Shown here: positions 52,209 through 61,189 of the stretch, piece by piece | How positions within the stretch are numbered: the first letter of the stretch is position 1 | Layout of the letters: the number at the start of each line of letters is the position of its first letter | Assembly (NCBI GenBank): GCA_902799245.1 | Contig: CADBZY010000010.1 | Coordinates: 1-64,000, forward strand | DNA: 64,000 bases | Origin: an uncultured Ruminococcus sp. | GTDB lineage: Bacteria; Bacillota; Clostridia; Oscillospirales; Acutalibacteraceae | Direction of reading: 5' to 3' | Notes under the pieces: model-generated | The model's input: the letters and a program-made list of their open reading frames with translations, nothing else | Database searches by the model: none | What the model was told of the DNA's origin: nothing | Position numbers and translations under genes: made by a program

Positions 52209-52236
52209 AAGGTTGAAGGTTGAAAGGTTGAAGGTT
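52203..52236 (+). repeat. Purine-rich heptad repeat (GGTTGAA)n
   Basis: AGGTAGAAGGTTGAAGG and further copies to 52236, starting at the stop codon of the upstream gene. The best-formed member of the family in the window. Confidence 0.75.
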
Positions 52237-52352
52237 CGTCAGGCGGGTCTGTGTGCGAACATTACTTTTCGGCGCTGGTGCGCCTTTCGACACTTTGCTT
52301 TATTATTATTTTAGTGAACAAATGGGAGCGGCCAAAGGAGTGTTTTGATTTA

Positions 52353-54002
52353 ATGAAGGTAAGATTGGCGCGGGTAATGGCGTTGGCCGTGGCAATGATG
52401 ATGATTGTTTCGATTGCGGCGGAGCCGGTTTTTGCCGCGAAGATCAAGGGCAAGACAGGCATTGGCATGGCGGAATGGGCATTCAAGGCGTACAATGAAG
52501 GATGGACATATAAATGGGGCGGATCGAGCGCCGGCAATGTGGACTGTTCGGGTCTGATACGTTCCTACTGCAACGGCAAAGGCGGCGGCGCAAAGGCACT
52601 GCTGGACGCTTCTTCGGTCAACGGTAGCGCAAACGACATGCCGCGTATTCACGGGCTTGGCCTGTGGTGCGACGGTCACGCCGGTGTTTACGTCGGCAAG
52701 AATAAGGACGGCGTTGACATGGCAATCGACATGCGCAATTCCAAGGTGAACGTCGTTTATTCCGCTATGAAGACAAGGTACTACAGCCCGTGGGTCAAGT
52801 GGTTCAAAATCAGTATGATTTCATACCCGGACACTGGCTGGTATGAATTCCGCGGGGATACATACTATTATAAGAACGGCGAATTTGTCGTCGGCAAGGT
52901 GACAATAGACGGTAAGACATATGATTTCGGCAAGTCCGGCGCACTTAAGGGAGAGGTTGCGGCTGAGCCTACCACCACGACGGCCAAGAAAACAACGACC
53001 ACCACCACAACCACCACGACAGAAGCGCCTACAACCGTCACCGATGCTCCGACGACAACAACAACTACGACTACCACCACCACTACAACAACGACGACGA
53101 CCACTACCACAACGACCGAGGCTCCGACCACCACCACCCTGTACAGCGAACCGGAGCCGGAAACAACTACGACGGTGAGGTCGACGACAACGACAAAAAA
53201 GCCGACAACCACAAAGACCAAAAAGACGACAACCCAAAAGACAACGACCGAGAAGCAGACAGAGAAAAAGACAACCACTTCCACTGCTTCCGCCAAGAAA
53301 ACAACGACTACCAAGGCGACAAAACAACAGGAGAAAACCACAAAATCCACAAAAACCACATCAAAAAAGACCACTACCACCACGAAAAAAGCCACTTCCC
53401 AAAAGTCGACAACTACAACGGCCAGCACGACCACCACAACAACGACCAAGAAGCCTACCACAACGACGACAACAGGCTACAAGTCGTATGAAGGCGGCAT
53501 GAAGGGCGACGTTGTGGGAAGAATACAGAAGCGGCTTTATGAACTGGGATATTATGACCAGGATATAACCGAATACTACGGGCCATTCACACGCGACGCG
53601 ATCAAGGCATTCCAGAAGGCGCTCGGCGTGCTGCCCACCGGCATCGCGGATGAAGCCACGCAAAAGGCGCTCTTTGCGGAGGACGCACCTATCTATTCCG
53701 AAGACAATTCACTGATGAATGACGAGGATTATCAGATTGACGAGCCGGAACAGGAACAGACCGAAGAAGAGAAAAAGCAGGAGGAAGAAATTCCCGTTAT
53801 TGCTGAATCTGTGGGAATTGCTTCGCTGAGTATGAATGCAAATCCATACAGCTTTACACGCACATACGGAGAATCCGGCCCGCTGCAGACCATGGGAGTT
53901 TTCTCCTATCAGTCTCCGACAGTGGTGTTTTACCGCAACGGTGAGAGCTATGAAGTCACCGAGGAAATGATGGAAACGCTGGATAACTGCGTTTTTATGT
54001 AA
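52353..54002 (+). CDS. Secreted NlpC/P60 peptidoglycan hydrolase with Thr-rich linker
   Basis: 549 residues. Signal peptide (1-29), NlpC/P60 domain (about 30-150) with catalytic Cys in NVDCSGLIRSYC and His in CDGHAGVYVG, a short beta module (YEFRGDTYYYKNGEFVVGKV), then a threonine-rich linker (about 205-375, with lysine-rich parts), a peptidoglycan-binding domain (about 377-435, KGDVVGRIQKRLYELGYY, GIADEATQKALF) and a 110-residue acidic C-terminal part of unknown fold. ATG 52353 follows AAAGGAG. Acts in the wall, cleaving stem peptides; the linker probably spans the wall and may be glycosylated. Confidence 0.88.
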   Translation: MKVRLARVMALAVAMMMIVSIAAEPVFAAKIKGKTGIGMAEWAFKAYNEGWTYKWGGSSAGNVDCSGLIRSYCNGKGGGAKALLDASSVNGSANDMPRIHGLGLWCDGHAGVYVGKNKDGVDMAIDMRNSKVNVVYSAMKTRYYSPWVKWFKISMISYPDTGWYEFRGDTYYYKNGEFVVGKVTIDGKTYDFGKSGALKGEVAAEPTTTTAKKTTTTTTTTTTEAPTTVTDAPTTTTTTTTTTTTTTTTTTTTTTEAPTTTTLYSEPEPETTTTVRSTTTTKKPTTTKTKKTTTQKTTTEKQTEKKTTTSTASAKKTTTTKATKQQEKTTKSTKTTSKKTTTTTKKATSQKSTTTTASTTTTTTTKKPTTTTTTGYKSYEGGMKGDVVGRIQKRLYELGYYDQDITEYYGPFTRDAIKAFQKALGVLPTGIADEATQKALFAEDAPIYSEDNSLMNDEDYQIDEPEQEQTEEEKKQEEEIPVIAESVGIASLSMNANPYSFTRTYGESGPLQTMGVFSYQSPTVVFYRNGESYEVTEEMMETLDNCVFM

Positions 54003-54053
54003 GACAATATAAATAAGAATAAATTATCAAAGAAAGGTGGTACCGCCGGTATT

Positions 54054-55025
54054 ATGAGCGAAGGAATGTTACGTCTGGTCATATTGCTATCGGTGGTTTC
54101 CGCCGTTTTGTTGATAGGAATGGTCATTTTTGGCTTCTGGATGTTTGATTTTGCCCTTGTACGCAAGGAACAGATGAATTTTGACGCGGGCGACGACCTT
54201 CTGCCGCATATGGATGTCATCCGGTTCCGCAGCCGTGAAGCGCAGAATAAGATCAAGAGCATGAAGCACGAGGAGGTCTTCATCAAATCCTATGACGACC
54301 TGCTTCTTCATGCCACATTCGTGCAGTCCTCTTTCTTTTCCCGCAAGGTGCTGATTGCCGTCCACGGCTACAACAGTTTTGGAATGTTCGATATGTCGTC
54401 TGTAGTGCCGTTCTACCGCGGAATGGGCTATAACGTGATTATTGTGGACGACCGCGCGCACGGCAAGAGCGAAGGCAAGTACATCGGCTTCGGCTGGCTC
54501 GACCGTCTTGACGTGATGAATTGGATCAGGTACGCCACCGAACGCTTCGGCGAGAACTGCGAGATCCTTCTCCATGGCGTTTCGATGGGGGCGGCTACCG
54601 TTCTCATGACCTGCGGCGAGGGCTGTCTTCCCGAACAGGTCAAGGGCGTTGTTGCCGACTGTCCTTTCGCGGGAGCGTATGAGGAATTCGGCTACATCAT
54701 GCGGAGCAATTACCGCGTACCCGGCCGACCGCTCCTGTATTTTGCCAGCATGGTCTGCAAGCTGCGCGCCGGCTACTCCTTCGGACAGGCGTCCACCCTA
54801 AAGGCTGTCAAAAGCATCCGTATTCCCGTACTCTTCATTCACGGAGACAACGACACCTTTGTGCCTCCCTATATGACAAAGCGCATGTACAAGGCTTGCA
54901 AAGCCAAGCAGAAATACCTCTATATCTGCCCCGAAGCCACCCACTGTTACAGCGCGTTCCAGGATATGGACACCTATGTCAGCCATCTGACGGATTTTGT
55001 CTACAATATACACCATCCGGAATAA
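54054..55025 (+). CDS. Alpha/beta hydrolase, membrane-anchored
   Basis: 323 residues. An N-terminal membrane helix (about 7-33) is followed by an alpha/beta hydrolase domain: VLIAVHGYNSFG, VDDRAHGKSEGKYIGFG, nucleophile Ser in HGVSMGAA, Asp in HGDNDTFVP and His in THCYS. Similar to YqkD/Esterase-like family members; substrate unknown. Start ATG 54054 or 54066. It follows the NlpC/P60 gene by about 50 bp. Confidence 0.85.
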   Translation: MSEGMLRLVILLSVVSAVLLIGMVIFGFWMFDFALVRKEQMNFDAGDDLLPHMDVIRFRSREAQNKIKSMKHEEVFIKSYDDLLLHATFVQSSFFSRKVLIAVHGYNSFGMFDMSSVVPFYRGMGYNVIIVDDRAHGKSEGKYIGFGWLDRLDVMNWIRYATERFGENCEILLHGVSMGAATVLMTCGEGCLPEQVKGVVADCPFAGAYEEFGYIMRSNYRVPGRPLLYFASMVCKLRAGYSFGQASTLKAVKSIRIPVLFIHGDNDTFVPPYMTKRMYKACKAKQKYLYICPEATHCYSAFQDMDTYVSHLTDFVYNIHHPE

Positions 55026-55088
55026 AGCGCGTCCATTTGCGCTGCAATAAATAGTCCATGGTCACCTTTGATGATTCTGTTTATCAGT

Positions 55089-55120
55089 GCGCCGTTCCAC
55101 GTTTCGGGACGGCGCTTTTT
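55089..55120 (+). terminator. Terminator after the hydrolase gene
   Basis: GCGCCGTTCC (55089-55098) pairs with GGGACGGCGC (55106-55115), one G-U pair, followed by TTTTTC. Confidence 0.88.
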
Positions 55121-55243
55121 CATTTACGAGCGTTTTGGGATGAAATGTCTGCACAAATAATTCCTAAATAAATTCATGCATTTCTTTATATTTGGCTAAA
55201 ACGGCGAATTATCCCTGAAAAATGCAGGATTGCAAAAAAACAC

Positions 55244-55356
55244 TTGCAAATTTCCGCCGATTGTATTATAGTAGAATACAGCGTTTTGTGTGTGGAATGT
55301 GTGTGTGTGAATCATTCTCTGAGAATGACAAAAACTTCACGTCGCCAATTCCACAC
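55244..55356 (+). promoter_or_regulatory. Promoter and structured leader of the aminotransferase gene
   Basis: Promoter TTGCAA (55244-55249), 17-bp spacer, TATAGT (55267-55272). The leader has an outer helix GTGTGGAAT (55290-55298) with ATTCCACAC (55348-55356), and an inner hairpin TCATTCT (55312-55318) with AGAATGA (55322-55328). A GT-repeat (GTGTGTGTGTG) lies inside. It ends about 30 nt before the start codon. Confidence 0.5.
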
Positions 55357-55387
55357 GACACACTAATATTGAGGGAGTGTTTTTCCA

Positions 55388-56668
55388 ATGGCATCGTATA
55401 AGGATATGAGCAAGCAGGAGCTTCTTGAAGAAAAAGAGAGATTACAGAAGGAATACGACAGCTACAAGGCGGAGAATCTCAGCCTGAATATGGCGAGAGG
55501 CATCCCCGGCAAGGCACAGTTGGAGCTTTCCATGGGTCTGCTCGATTCGATCAACAGTTCCACCGACCTCACGGGAATCAACGGCGCGGATTACCGCAAC
55601 TACGGTATTCTTGACGGCATTCCCGAGGCAAAGCAGCTATTTGCCGATCTCTTCAATGTCACCACCGATCAGATTATTGTGGGCGGCAATTCCAGCCTCA
55701 CACTTATGTTTGACACCATTTCCTCCGCAATGGCTCACGGCCTTTTAGGCAGCACCCCGTGGGCAAGTCTTCCCGAGGTCAAGTTCCTCTGTCCGGTTCC
55801 GGGCTATGACCGTCACTTCGGCATAACCGAATACTTCGGCATCAAGATGATTCCCGTCGAGATGAATGAGGACGGCCCGGATATGGATTTTATAGAAAAG
55901 GTTGTGGAAAGCGATCCCTACGTCAAGGGTGTGTGGTGTGTTCCCAAGTACTCCAACCCTTCTGGAATCACCTATTCCGACGAAGTTGTGCGCCGGTTTG
56001 CCAACCTTAAGCCCGCCGCAAAGGATTTCAGAATTTTCTGGGATAACGCCTACTGCATTCACCATCTCTTCAACGAGGATGTAAAGCTCCTTGACATTCT
56101 CGATGAGTGCGAAAAAGCGGGCAATCCCAATATGGTCTATATGTATTTCTCCACCTCCAAGATCACCTTCCCCGGCGCGGGTCTTGCGGGAATGGCGTCC
56201 TCAAAGGAGAATATCACCGCCATCAAGAAGCGTATGTCGGTGCAGTCCATCGGCCCCGACAAGATTAACCAGCTGCGTCACATGAAGTTCTTTGTCAATC
56301 TCGACGGACTTCTCGAACAGATGAAGAAGCACGCCGACATCATCCGACCCAAGTTTGAAGCGGTGGAAAAGACACTCACCCAGCAGTTCGGTGACAGCGG
56401 CATCGCCACATGGAGCAAGCCCAACGGCGGCTATTTCGTCAGCCTGAATGTCCTTGACGGCTGCGCGAAGAAAACCGTGAAGCTCGCCAAGGAAGCGGGC
56501 GTCACCCTCACCAAAGCCGGCGCGACCTATCCCTACGGCAATGACCCCAAGGACAGCAACATCCGCATCGCACCCACTTCTCCCACCGTCGAGGAGCTCA
56601 CCGAGGCGATGAAGGTTCTCGCCTGCAGCGCCAGACTCGCCGCCGTCAACAAGCTCTTGGAAGGCTGA
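55388..56668 (+). CDS. Class I aminotransferase, aspartate aminotransferase type Ic-like
   Basis: 426 residues of the PF12897 group (class Ic aspartate aminotransferases). NMARGIPG near the N-terminus, YRNYGILDG, WCVPKYSNPSGITY, WDNAYCIHHL and the PLP-lysine segment STSKITFPGAGLAG are visible. It likely interconverts aspartate/2-oxoglutarate or a related pair. GGGAG lies before ATG 55388. The end of the gene (LLEG and stop) sits in a heptad repeat. Confidence 0.9.
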   Translation: MASYKDMSKQELLEEKERLQKEYDSYKAENLSLNMARGIPGKAQLELSMGLLDSINSSTDLTGINGADYRNYGILDGIPEAKQLFADLFNVTTDQIIVGGNSSLTLMFDTISSAMAHGLLGSTPWASLPEVKFLCPVPGYDRHFGITEYFGIKMIPVEMNEDGPDMDFIEKVVESDPYVKGVWCVPKYSNPSGITYSDEVVRRFANLKPAAKDFRIFWDNAYCIHHLFNEDVKLLDILDECEKAGNPNMVYMYFSTSKITFPGAGLAGMASSKENITAIKKRMSVQSIGPDKINQLRHMKFFVNLDGLLEQMKKHADIIRPKFEAVEKTLTQQFGDSGIATWSKPNGGYFVSLNVLDGCAKKTVKLAKEAGVTLTKAGATYPYGNDPKDSNIRIAPTSPTVEELTEAMKVLACSARLAAVNKLLEG

Positions 56669-56684
56669 AGGTTGAAGGTTAAAA
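56661..56684 (+). repeat. Purine-rich heptad repeat
   Basis: AAGGCTGAAGGTTGAAGGTT, with the upstream gene's TGA stop inside the first unit. Confidence 0.65.
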
Positions 56685-56758
56685 TGTCCTTGACCACTGC
56701 CGGAAATCTGCCAGATTGTAAAATTTTTGCTGAATCTCAAAAAATTAGCACAAAATTA

Positions 56759-56827
56759 TTGACATATCGGTTAATTGATTTTATAATATATCTCGTTACG
56801 TCCGTTATCATCGGTGTGATAACGGAC
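56759..56827 (+). promoter_or_regulatory. secD promoter and leader hairpin
   Basis: TTGACA (56759-56764), 17-bp spacer, TATAAT (56782-56787). The expected transcript starts with a perfect 11-bp hairpin, GTCCGTTATCA (56800-56810) with TGATAACGGAC (56817-56827), loop TCGGTG. There is no U-run after it, so it is a 5' stabiliser or regulatory hairpin rather than a terminator. Confidence 0.6.
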
Positions 56828-56894
56828 TGTTTGCTTGTATGCACGGTTCGCTTACGGGCACACTGGCAAATCAAATAGTCAAGGAGGAAATAAA

Positions 56895-58394
56895 ATGAAG
56901 CGTGTAGGCAAGCCGTGGTTTTTTGTGGTTGCCCTGCTGATCTTCGCTCTGGCGTTCACCTCGTTTTTCGGCGTGTATGAGCAGAACGGAGACCTGCAGA
57001 ACACAATTATCCGCAGCGCAAAGGATATCAGATGGGGCACCGATATTCAGGGCGGCGTAAACGTCATCTTTGGACCCGAGGAAAATATCGACGCTACCGA
57101 CAATCAGATCGACAGCGCAAAGTCGATCCTTGAAATACGTCTTGTTTCTTCCGGCGTTACGGACTACGAGCTGTACGCCGACAAGGACAACGACCGTCTG
57201 CTTGTCAGCTTCCCGTGGAAGGACAACGATTCCCAGAATGTGGCAGGCACCATCAAGAGCCTTTCTCAGAGCGCTGAACTGCTCTTTATCGGCGGCGCTC
57301 CCACTTCCATCAAGATCGAATACAACGAGGACGGCACCAAGACTGTCACCGATCAGGACGGTGAGCCTGTCGACATCGTTATCGAGGGCAAGGACGTCAA
57401 AAAAGCGGAATACGGTACTTCCGGCGACAAGAACGAAATAGTGGTCAGCCTCGAACTCACCACTTCTGTTGCCGAAGGCGAGACGCAGACCGGCGCGGAG
57501 AAATTCGCGGCAGGTACCGAGAAATACCTGAACCAGCAGATTTCCATCTGGATGGACGAAAGCTGCATTTCCGCTCCCACCGTCAACAGCGTTATCGCTG
57601 ACGGCAAGGCGCAGATCTCCGGCAACTTTGACGCGGCTTCCGCCAAGGATCTCGCCGACAAGATCAACGCCGGCGCGCTTCCTTTCAAGCTGGTGACAAT
57701 TGACTATTCGTCCGTTGACCCGACTTTGGGTTCCGACGCTCTGACAGCCATGCTGCTGGCGGGTATCATTGCGTTCAGCCTGATCTGCGTATTCATGATT
57801 GCCTACTACAGACTGCCCGGTTTTGTCGCCTGCATCTGCCTGCTGGGTCAGGTGGCGGGTACCATTGCCGCTGTTTCCGGTTATTTTGCCGCGTTTGACA
57901 GCTTCACACTGACGCTGCCCGGTATCGCCGGTATTATTCTTTCGGTCGGTATGGGCGTTGACGCCAATATCATCACCGCGGAGCGTATCCGCGAAGAGCT
58001 GCGCAAGGGCAAGACCCTGGACGGCGCTATCAAGGCGGGTTCCGCCAACAGCTTCTCCGCTATTTTTGACAGCAACATCACCAATATTATTGTTTCTGTC
58101 ATTCTCATGGGTGTATTCGGACCTCCCGACACGGTTTGGAGCAAGCTGCTCTATCCCTTCCTCTGGATGTTCGGGCCTTCCACCACCGGCGCGATCTATT
58201 CCTTCGGTTACACCCTTCTGGTCGGCGTTGTGCTGAACTTCATCATGGGCGTAGCTGCCTCCAGAATTATGATAAGCTCCCTCTCCGGCTTCAAATTCCT
58301 GCGCAAAAGAGTTCTCTATGGAGATTACAGCGAAAAGAAAAAGCAGGAACTGGCCGAAGCACGCGCTAACGCGGTAACAAAGGAGGCGTTTTAA
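56895..58394 (+). CDS. secD: Protein translocase subunit SecD
   Basis: 499 residues. One N-terminal helix, the P1 head domain with DIRWGTDIQGGVNV and ILEIRLVSSG, then five helices containing the RND motif GMGVDANIITAERIREEL. Works with SecF in the membrane to drive export by SecYEG. ATG 56895 follows AAGGAGG. The frame is open further upstream but lacks a ribosome site there. Confidence 0.95.
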   Translation: MKRVGKPWFFVVALLIFALAFTSFFGVYEQNGDLQNTIIRSAKDIRWGTDIQGGVNVIFGPEENIDATDNQIDSAKSILEIRLVSSGVTDYELYADKDNDRLLVSFPWKDNDSQNVAGTIKSLSQSAELLFIGGAPTSIKIEYNEDGTKTVTDQDGEPVDIVIEGKDVKKAEYGTSGDKNEIVVSLELTTSVAEGETQTGAEKFAAGTEKYLNQQISIWMDESCISAPTVNSVIADGKAQISGNFDAASAKDLADKINAGALPFKLVTIDYSSVDPTLGSDALTAMLLAGIIAFSLICVFMIAYYRLPGFVACICLLGQVAGTIAAVSGYFAAFDSFTLTLPGIAGIILSVGMGVDANIITAERIREELRKGKTLDGAIKAGSANSFSAIFDSNITNIIVSVILMGVFGPPDTVWSKLLYPFLWMFGPSTTGAIYSFGYTLLVGVVLNFIMGVAASRIMISSLSGFKFLRKRVLYGDYSEKKKQELAEARANAVTKEAF

Positions 58395-58398
58395 GACT

Positions 58399-59436
58399 AT
58401 GGTTAAAAGTTATGTTGACAGAAAAGAATTCAAATTTCTTGAAAACCGTAAGAAATTCCTTCTTGTCGCGCTCTGCGTGATCGCTTTAGGTGTTTTATTC
58501 AACATTTTCCGCGGCGTCAGACTGGACATCAAGTTCACCGGCGGCGCTATGCTGAAATACTCCTATTCTCTCGATAAGAACGTTTCCGAATCCGACGTTT
58601 CGGCAAGCGACTATATGAAGCTCGACAAGGCCAAGGTCGCTTCGATCGTCAAGGATGTCACAGGCAAGGATTCCACCGTCACCATCGCCCAGAGCGCTAC
58701 TTCCGAGGGCGGCGTGAAGAACACCGTTACCATATCCATGAGCGGTAAAAAGACTATGTCTGAGGACGCGGGCGAGCAGGTCGCCCAGAAGCTGACCGAA
58801 CAGTACCCGAAGGTGAATTTCTCTCTGCTCGAGTCCAACTCGGTTGATGCCACCACAGGCGGCGAATTCTTCGCAAAGTGCCTTGTTGCGGTTGTGCTGG
58901 CGGCGGTGTTCATGATCATTTACGTCGCGCTCAGATTCAAGAAGATCGGCGGTATGTCAGCGGGCGTTACGGCAATTATAGCCATTATCCACGACTGCCT
59001 GATCGTCTACTTCACCTTTGTCATCTTCGGATTCTCCATTGACGACAACTTCATCGCCGTTATCCTGACGATAATCGGTTACTCCATCAACTCCACCATC
59101 ATCATTTACGACAGAATTCGTGAGAACCGCACCGTCATGGGCAGCAAGGCGACCTATGCCGAACTGGCTAACCGCAGTCTCAACGAGACGCTCGGCAGAA
59201 CCATCAATACAAACGTCACCCTTCTGGCGGCAGTGCTGACCATTGTTATTGTTGCTTACATCTATGACATCAGGTCCATTATCACATTTGCCGTTCCCAT
59301 GATGGCAGGCGTTATCGCCGGCGCTTATTCGTCCATGTTCATCTCCAATTCTCTGTGGGTCACATGGCGCGAGTACCGCGACAGGAAGCTTGCTCTTCAG
59401 AAGGCTGCTTCCTTCGGCAAGAAGTCCAAGAAGTAA
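58399..59436 (+). CDS. secF: Protein translocase subunit SecF
   Basis: 345 residues. N-terminal helix, periplasmic-side domain starting DIKFTGGAML, and the helices with IGYSINSTIIIYDRIREN, typical of SecF. It begins 4 bp after secD stops, with the GGAGG inside the end of secD, so the two are co-translated. Confidence 0.95.
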   Translation: MVKSYVDRKEFKFLENRKKFLLVALCVIALGVLFNIFRGVRLDIKFTGGAMLKYSYSLDKNVSESDVSASDYMKLDKAKVASIVKDVTGKDSTVTIAQSATSEGGVKNTVTISMSGKKTMSEDAGEQVAQKLTEQYPKVNFSLLESNSVDATTGGEFFAKCLVAVVLAAVFMIIYVALRFKKIGGMSAGVTAIIAIIHDCLIVYFTFVIFGFSIDDNFIAVILTIIGYSINSTIIIYDRIRENRTVMGSKATYAELANRSLNETLGRTINTNVTLLAAVLTIVIVAYIYDIRSIITFAVPMMAGVIAGAYSSMFISNSLWVTWREYRDRKLALQKAASFGKKSKK

Positions 59437-59467
59437 TTGTTTCAAGTTTATACGAGGAGGTATTTTT

Positions 59468-60142
59468 ATGAAAAAAGTGTTGGCTCTTATTCTTGCGCTG
59501 ATGTTGGGCATTACACTGGCAGCGTGTGGCAAGGATAAATCGGACGAGAAAGTATCCGACTCTGATGTGATCACAGGCGGCTGGACTGAACCCGAATCAA
59601 CCGAGGTAACGGATGAAGTCAAAAACCTGCTTAACAAAGCGACCGCGCAACTGGCAGGCGGAACCTATGAGCCTGTTGCCTATATAGGCAGCCAGGTTGT
59701 TGCGGGCACCAATCATCGCATTCTCTGCAAGTTTACCCCTGCCACCAAGGATCCGAAAACAACCTATGCCATCGTGACAGTTTACGAAGATCTCGAGGGT
59801 AATGCGGAAATTATAGAGATACTTCACTCCGAGGCTGAAGTAATGGTCAAGGAAGAAGTGATCGACGGCGGATGGTTCGCTCCCGAAACTTCCAAACTCA
59901 GCAAGGAAGTCCTCGACGTGCTTAAGAAAGCCTCGGCAAACGTTGCCGGTGCAGTCTATACGCCTGTTGTCCTTCTTGGCACACAGGTCGTTGCAGGCTT
60001 CAACTACAGTATGCTCTGCGAAATCACCCCCGTTACCGAGAATCCTGAATCCCATTATGCGATCGTCGTGGTGAATCAGAGCGCAGACGGCACTACAAGC
60101 ATTCTGGAAACCTATGACTTTGTCGCAGAGGACGCAAAGTAA
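59468..60142 (+). CDS. Lipoprotein with two cystatin-like domains
   Basis: 224 residues. Lipobox TLAAC (Cys20). The mature part is two similar units. Unit 1 has Gly-Gly at 37-38 and SQVVAGTNHRILCK at 75-88; unit 2 has Gly-Gly at 134-135 and TQVVAGFNYSMLCE at 172-185. A Gly near the N-terminus, Q-x-V-x-G in the first hairpin and a following five-strand pattern are the marks of cystatins, inhibitors of papain-type cysteine proteases. The second hairpin Pro-Trp of many cystatins is not obvious. ATG 59468 follows GAGGAGG. It lies about 30 bp after secF, possibly co-transcribed. Confidence 0.75.
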   Translation: MKKVLALILALMLGITLAACGKDKSDEKVSDSDVITGGWTEPESTEVTDEVKNLLNKATAQLAGGTYEPVAYIGSQVVAGTNHRILCKFTPATKDPKTTYAIVTVYEDLEGNAEIIEILHSEAEVMVKEEVIDGGWFAPETSKLSKEVLDVLKKASANVAGAVYTPVVLLGTQVVAGFNYSMLCEITPVTENPESHYAIVVVNQSADGTTSILETYDFVAEDAK

Positions 60143-60189
60143 GCCCTTCTGCCATTTTCAGCAGTTTAATAACCTATGATTCGTTCATC

Positions 60190-60231
60190 AAGCCGGAAAT
60201 TCAGCCGCAAAGCAGAATTTTCCGGCTTTTT
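60190..60231 (+). terminator. Terminator after the cystatin-like gene
   Basis: AAGCCGGAAATTC (60190-60202) pairs with GAATTTTCCGGCTT (60215-60228) with one bulge, followed by TTT. Confidence 0.85.
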
Positions 60232-60286
60232 GCTATCTCATTTTCCCGTTAATTGTTAAATAATTGATAAAAATGCACTCTCAGCC

Positions 60287-60315
60287 TTTACATTTTATTG
60301 TATTTTGTGTAAAAT
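60287..60315 (+). promoter_or_regulatory. Promoter of the pyrH-dxr operon
   Basis: TTTACA (60287-60292), 17-bp spacer, TAAAAT (60310-60315). Confidence 0.65.
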
Positions 60316-60380
60316 AAATTGAGTATATTATTGTGCGGTTTATCCCGCAGAAGAAATTTGATTGGAAAGGCATGATCAAT

Positions 60381-61088
60381 ATGCAGGCTAAATATTCCCG
60401 CGTGCTGCTCAAACTGAGCGGTGAGGCTCTGGCAGGAGACAAGCATTTCGGTCTGAATGACGAGGTCATCCGCAGAATCTGTACATCTGTCAAAAAGTGC
60501 GCCGACATGGGCGTGCAGATCGGCATTGTCGTAGGCGGAGGCAATTTCTGGCGCGGCAGAAGCTCCGAGGGCATGGACAGGACACGCGCCGACCATATCG
60601 GAATGCTGGCCACCCAGATGAACGCATTGGCGGTGGGAGACATGCTCGAACAGTTAGGCTGCGACGTCAGAGTGCAGTCCGCCATACCGATGAACACAGT
60701 GGCCGAGCCGTATATCCGTAACCGCGCGGTACGGCACCTGGAAAAGGGCAGAATTGTGATCTTCGGTTGCGGCACAGGCAATCCGTTCTGTTCCACCGAC
60801 CTTGCGGCGGCTCTCAGGGCAGCCGAAATTGAAGCGGAGGTCATATTCAAGGCGACCATGGTAGACGGCGTTTACGACAGCGATCCGAAGAAGAATCCCA
60901 ACGCGGTGAAGTTTGACACCATCACCTTTGAAGAGGTTCTTGTCAGAAATCTTCAGGTCATGGACAGCACAGCCGCCGCCATGTGCCGTGAAAACAAGAT
61001 TCCGATTCAGGTCTACAACCTCGAAAACCCCGACGACATGGTACGCGCCATGCAGGGCGAACCCGTCGGCACACTTGTCACCCCGTAA
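60381..61088 (+). CDS. pyrH: UMP kinase
   Basis: 235-residue bacterial hexameric UMP kinase of the amino-acid-kinase fold. RVLLKLSGEAL at the start, VGGGNFWRG, and a C-terminal MDSTAAAMCRENKIP are typical. ATG 60381 is preferred (GGAAAGG about 11 bases upstream); ATG 60372 would add three residues. First gene of the conserved pyrH-frr-uppS-cdsA-dxr order. Confidence 0.96.
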   Translation: MQAKYSRVLLKLSGEALAGDKHFGLNDEVIRRICTSVKKCADMGVQIGIVVGGGNFWRGRSSEGMDRTRADHIGMLATQMNALAVGDMLEQLGCDVRVQSAIPMNTVAEPYIRNRAVRHLEKGRIVIFGCGTGNPFCSTDLAAALRAAEIEAEVIFKATMVDGVYDSDPKKNPNAVKFDTITFEEVLVRNLQVMDSTAAAMCRENKIPIQVYNLENPDDMVRAMQGEPVGTLVTP

Positions 61089-61089
61089 G

Positions 61090-61165
61090 TCAGGGCGAAG
61101 GGTAAAGGGTGAAGGTTTCATCACTTCTCACTTCCCACTTTTCACTGACCGCTGACAACTAATCA
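61090..61165 (+). repeat. Bipartite heptad repeat between pyrH and frr
   Basis: Purine-rich GGGCGAAGGGTAAAGGGTGAAGG, then its approximate complement CACTTCTCACTTCCCACTTTTCAC, then CTGACCGCTGACAACTAATC. The same three-part order occurs between purE and purF (7967-8045). Confidence 0.65.
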
Positions 61166-61189
61166 TTAAATGAAAAAGGATGAATTTTT

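Noticed and set aside
52868-53461. Valine-rich minus-strand frame
   Set aside because: Reverse complement of the threonine-codon tract; an artefact of low-complexity DNA.
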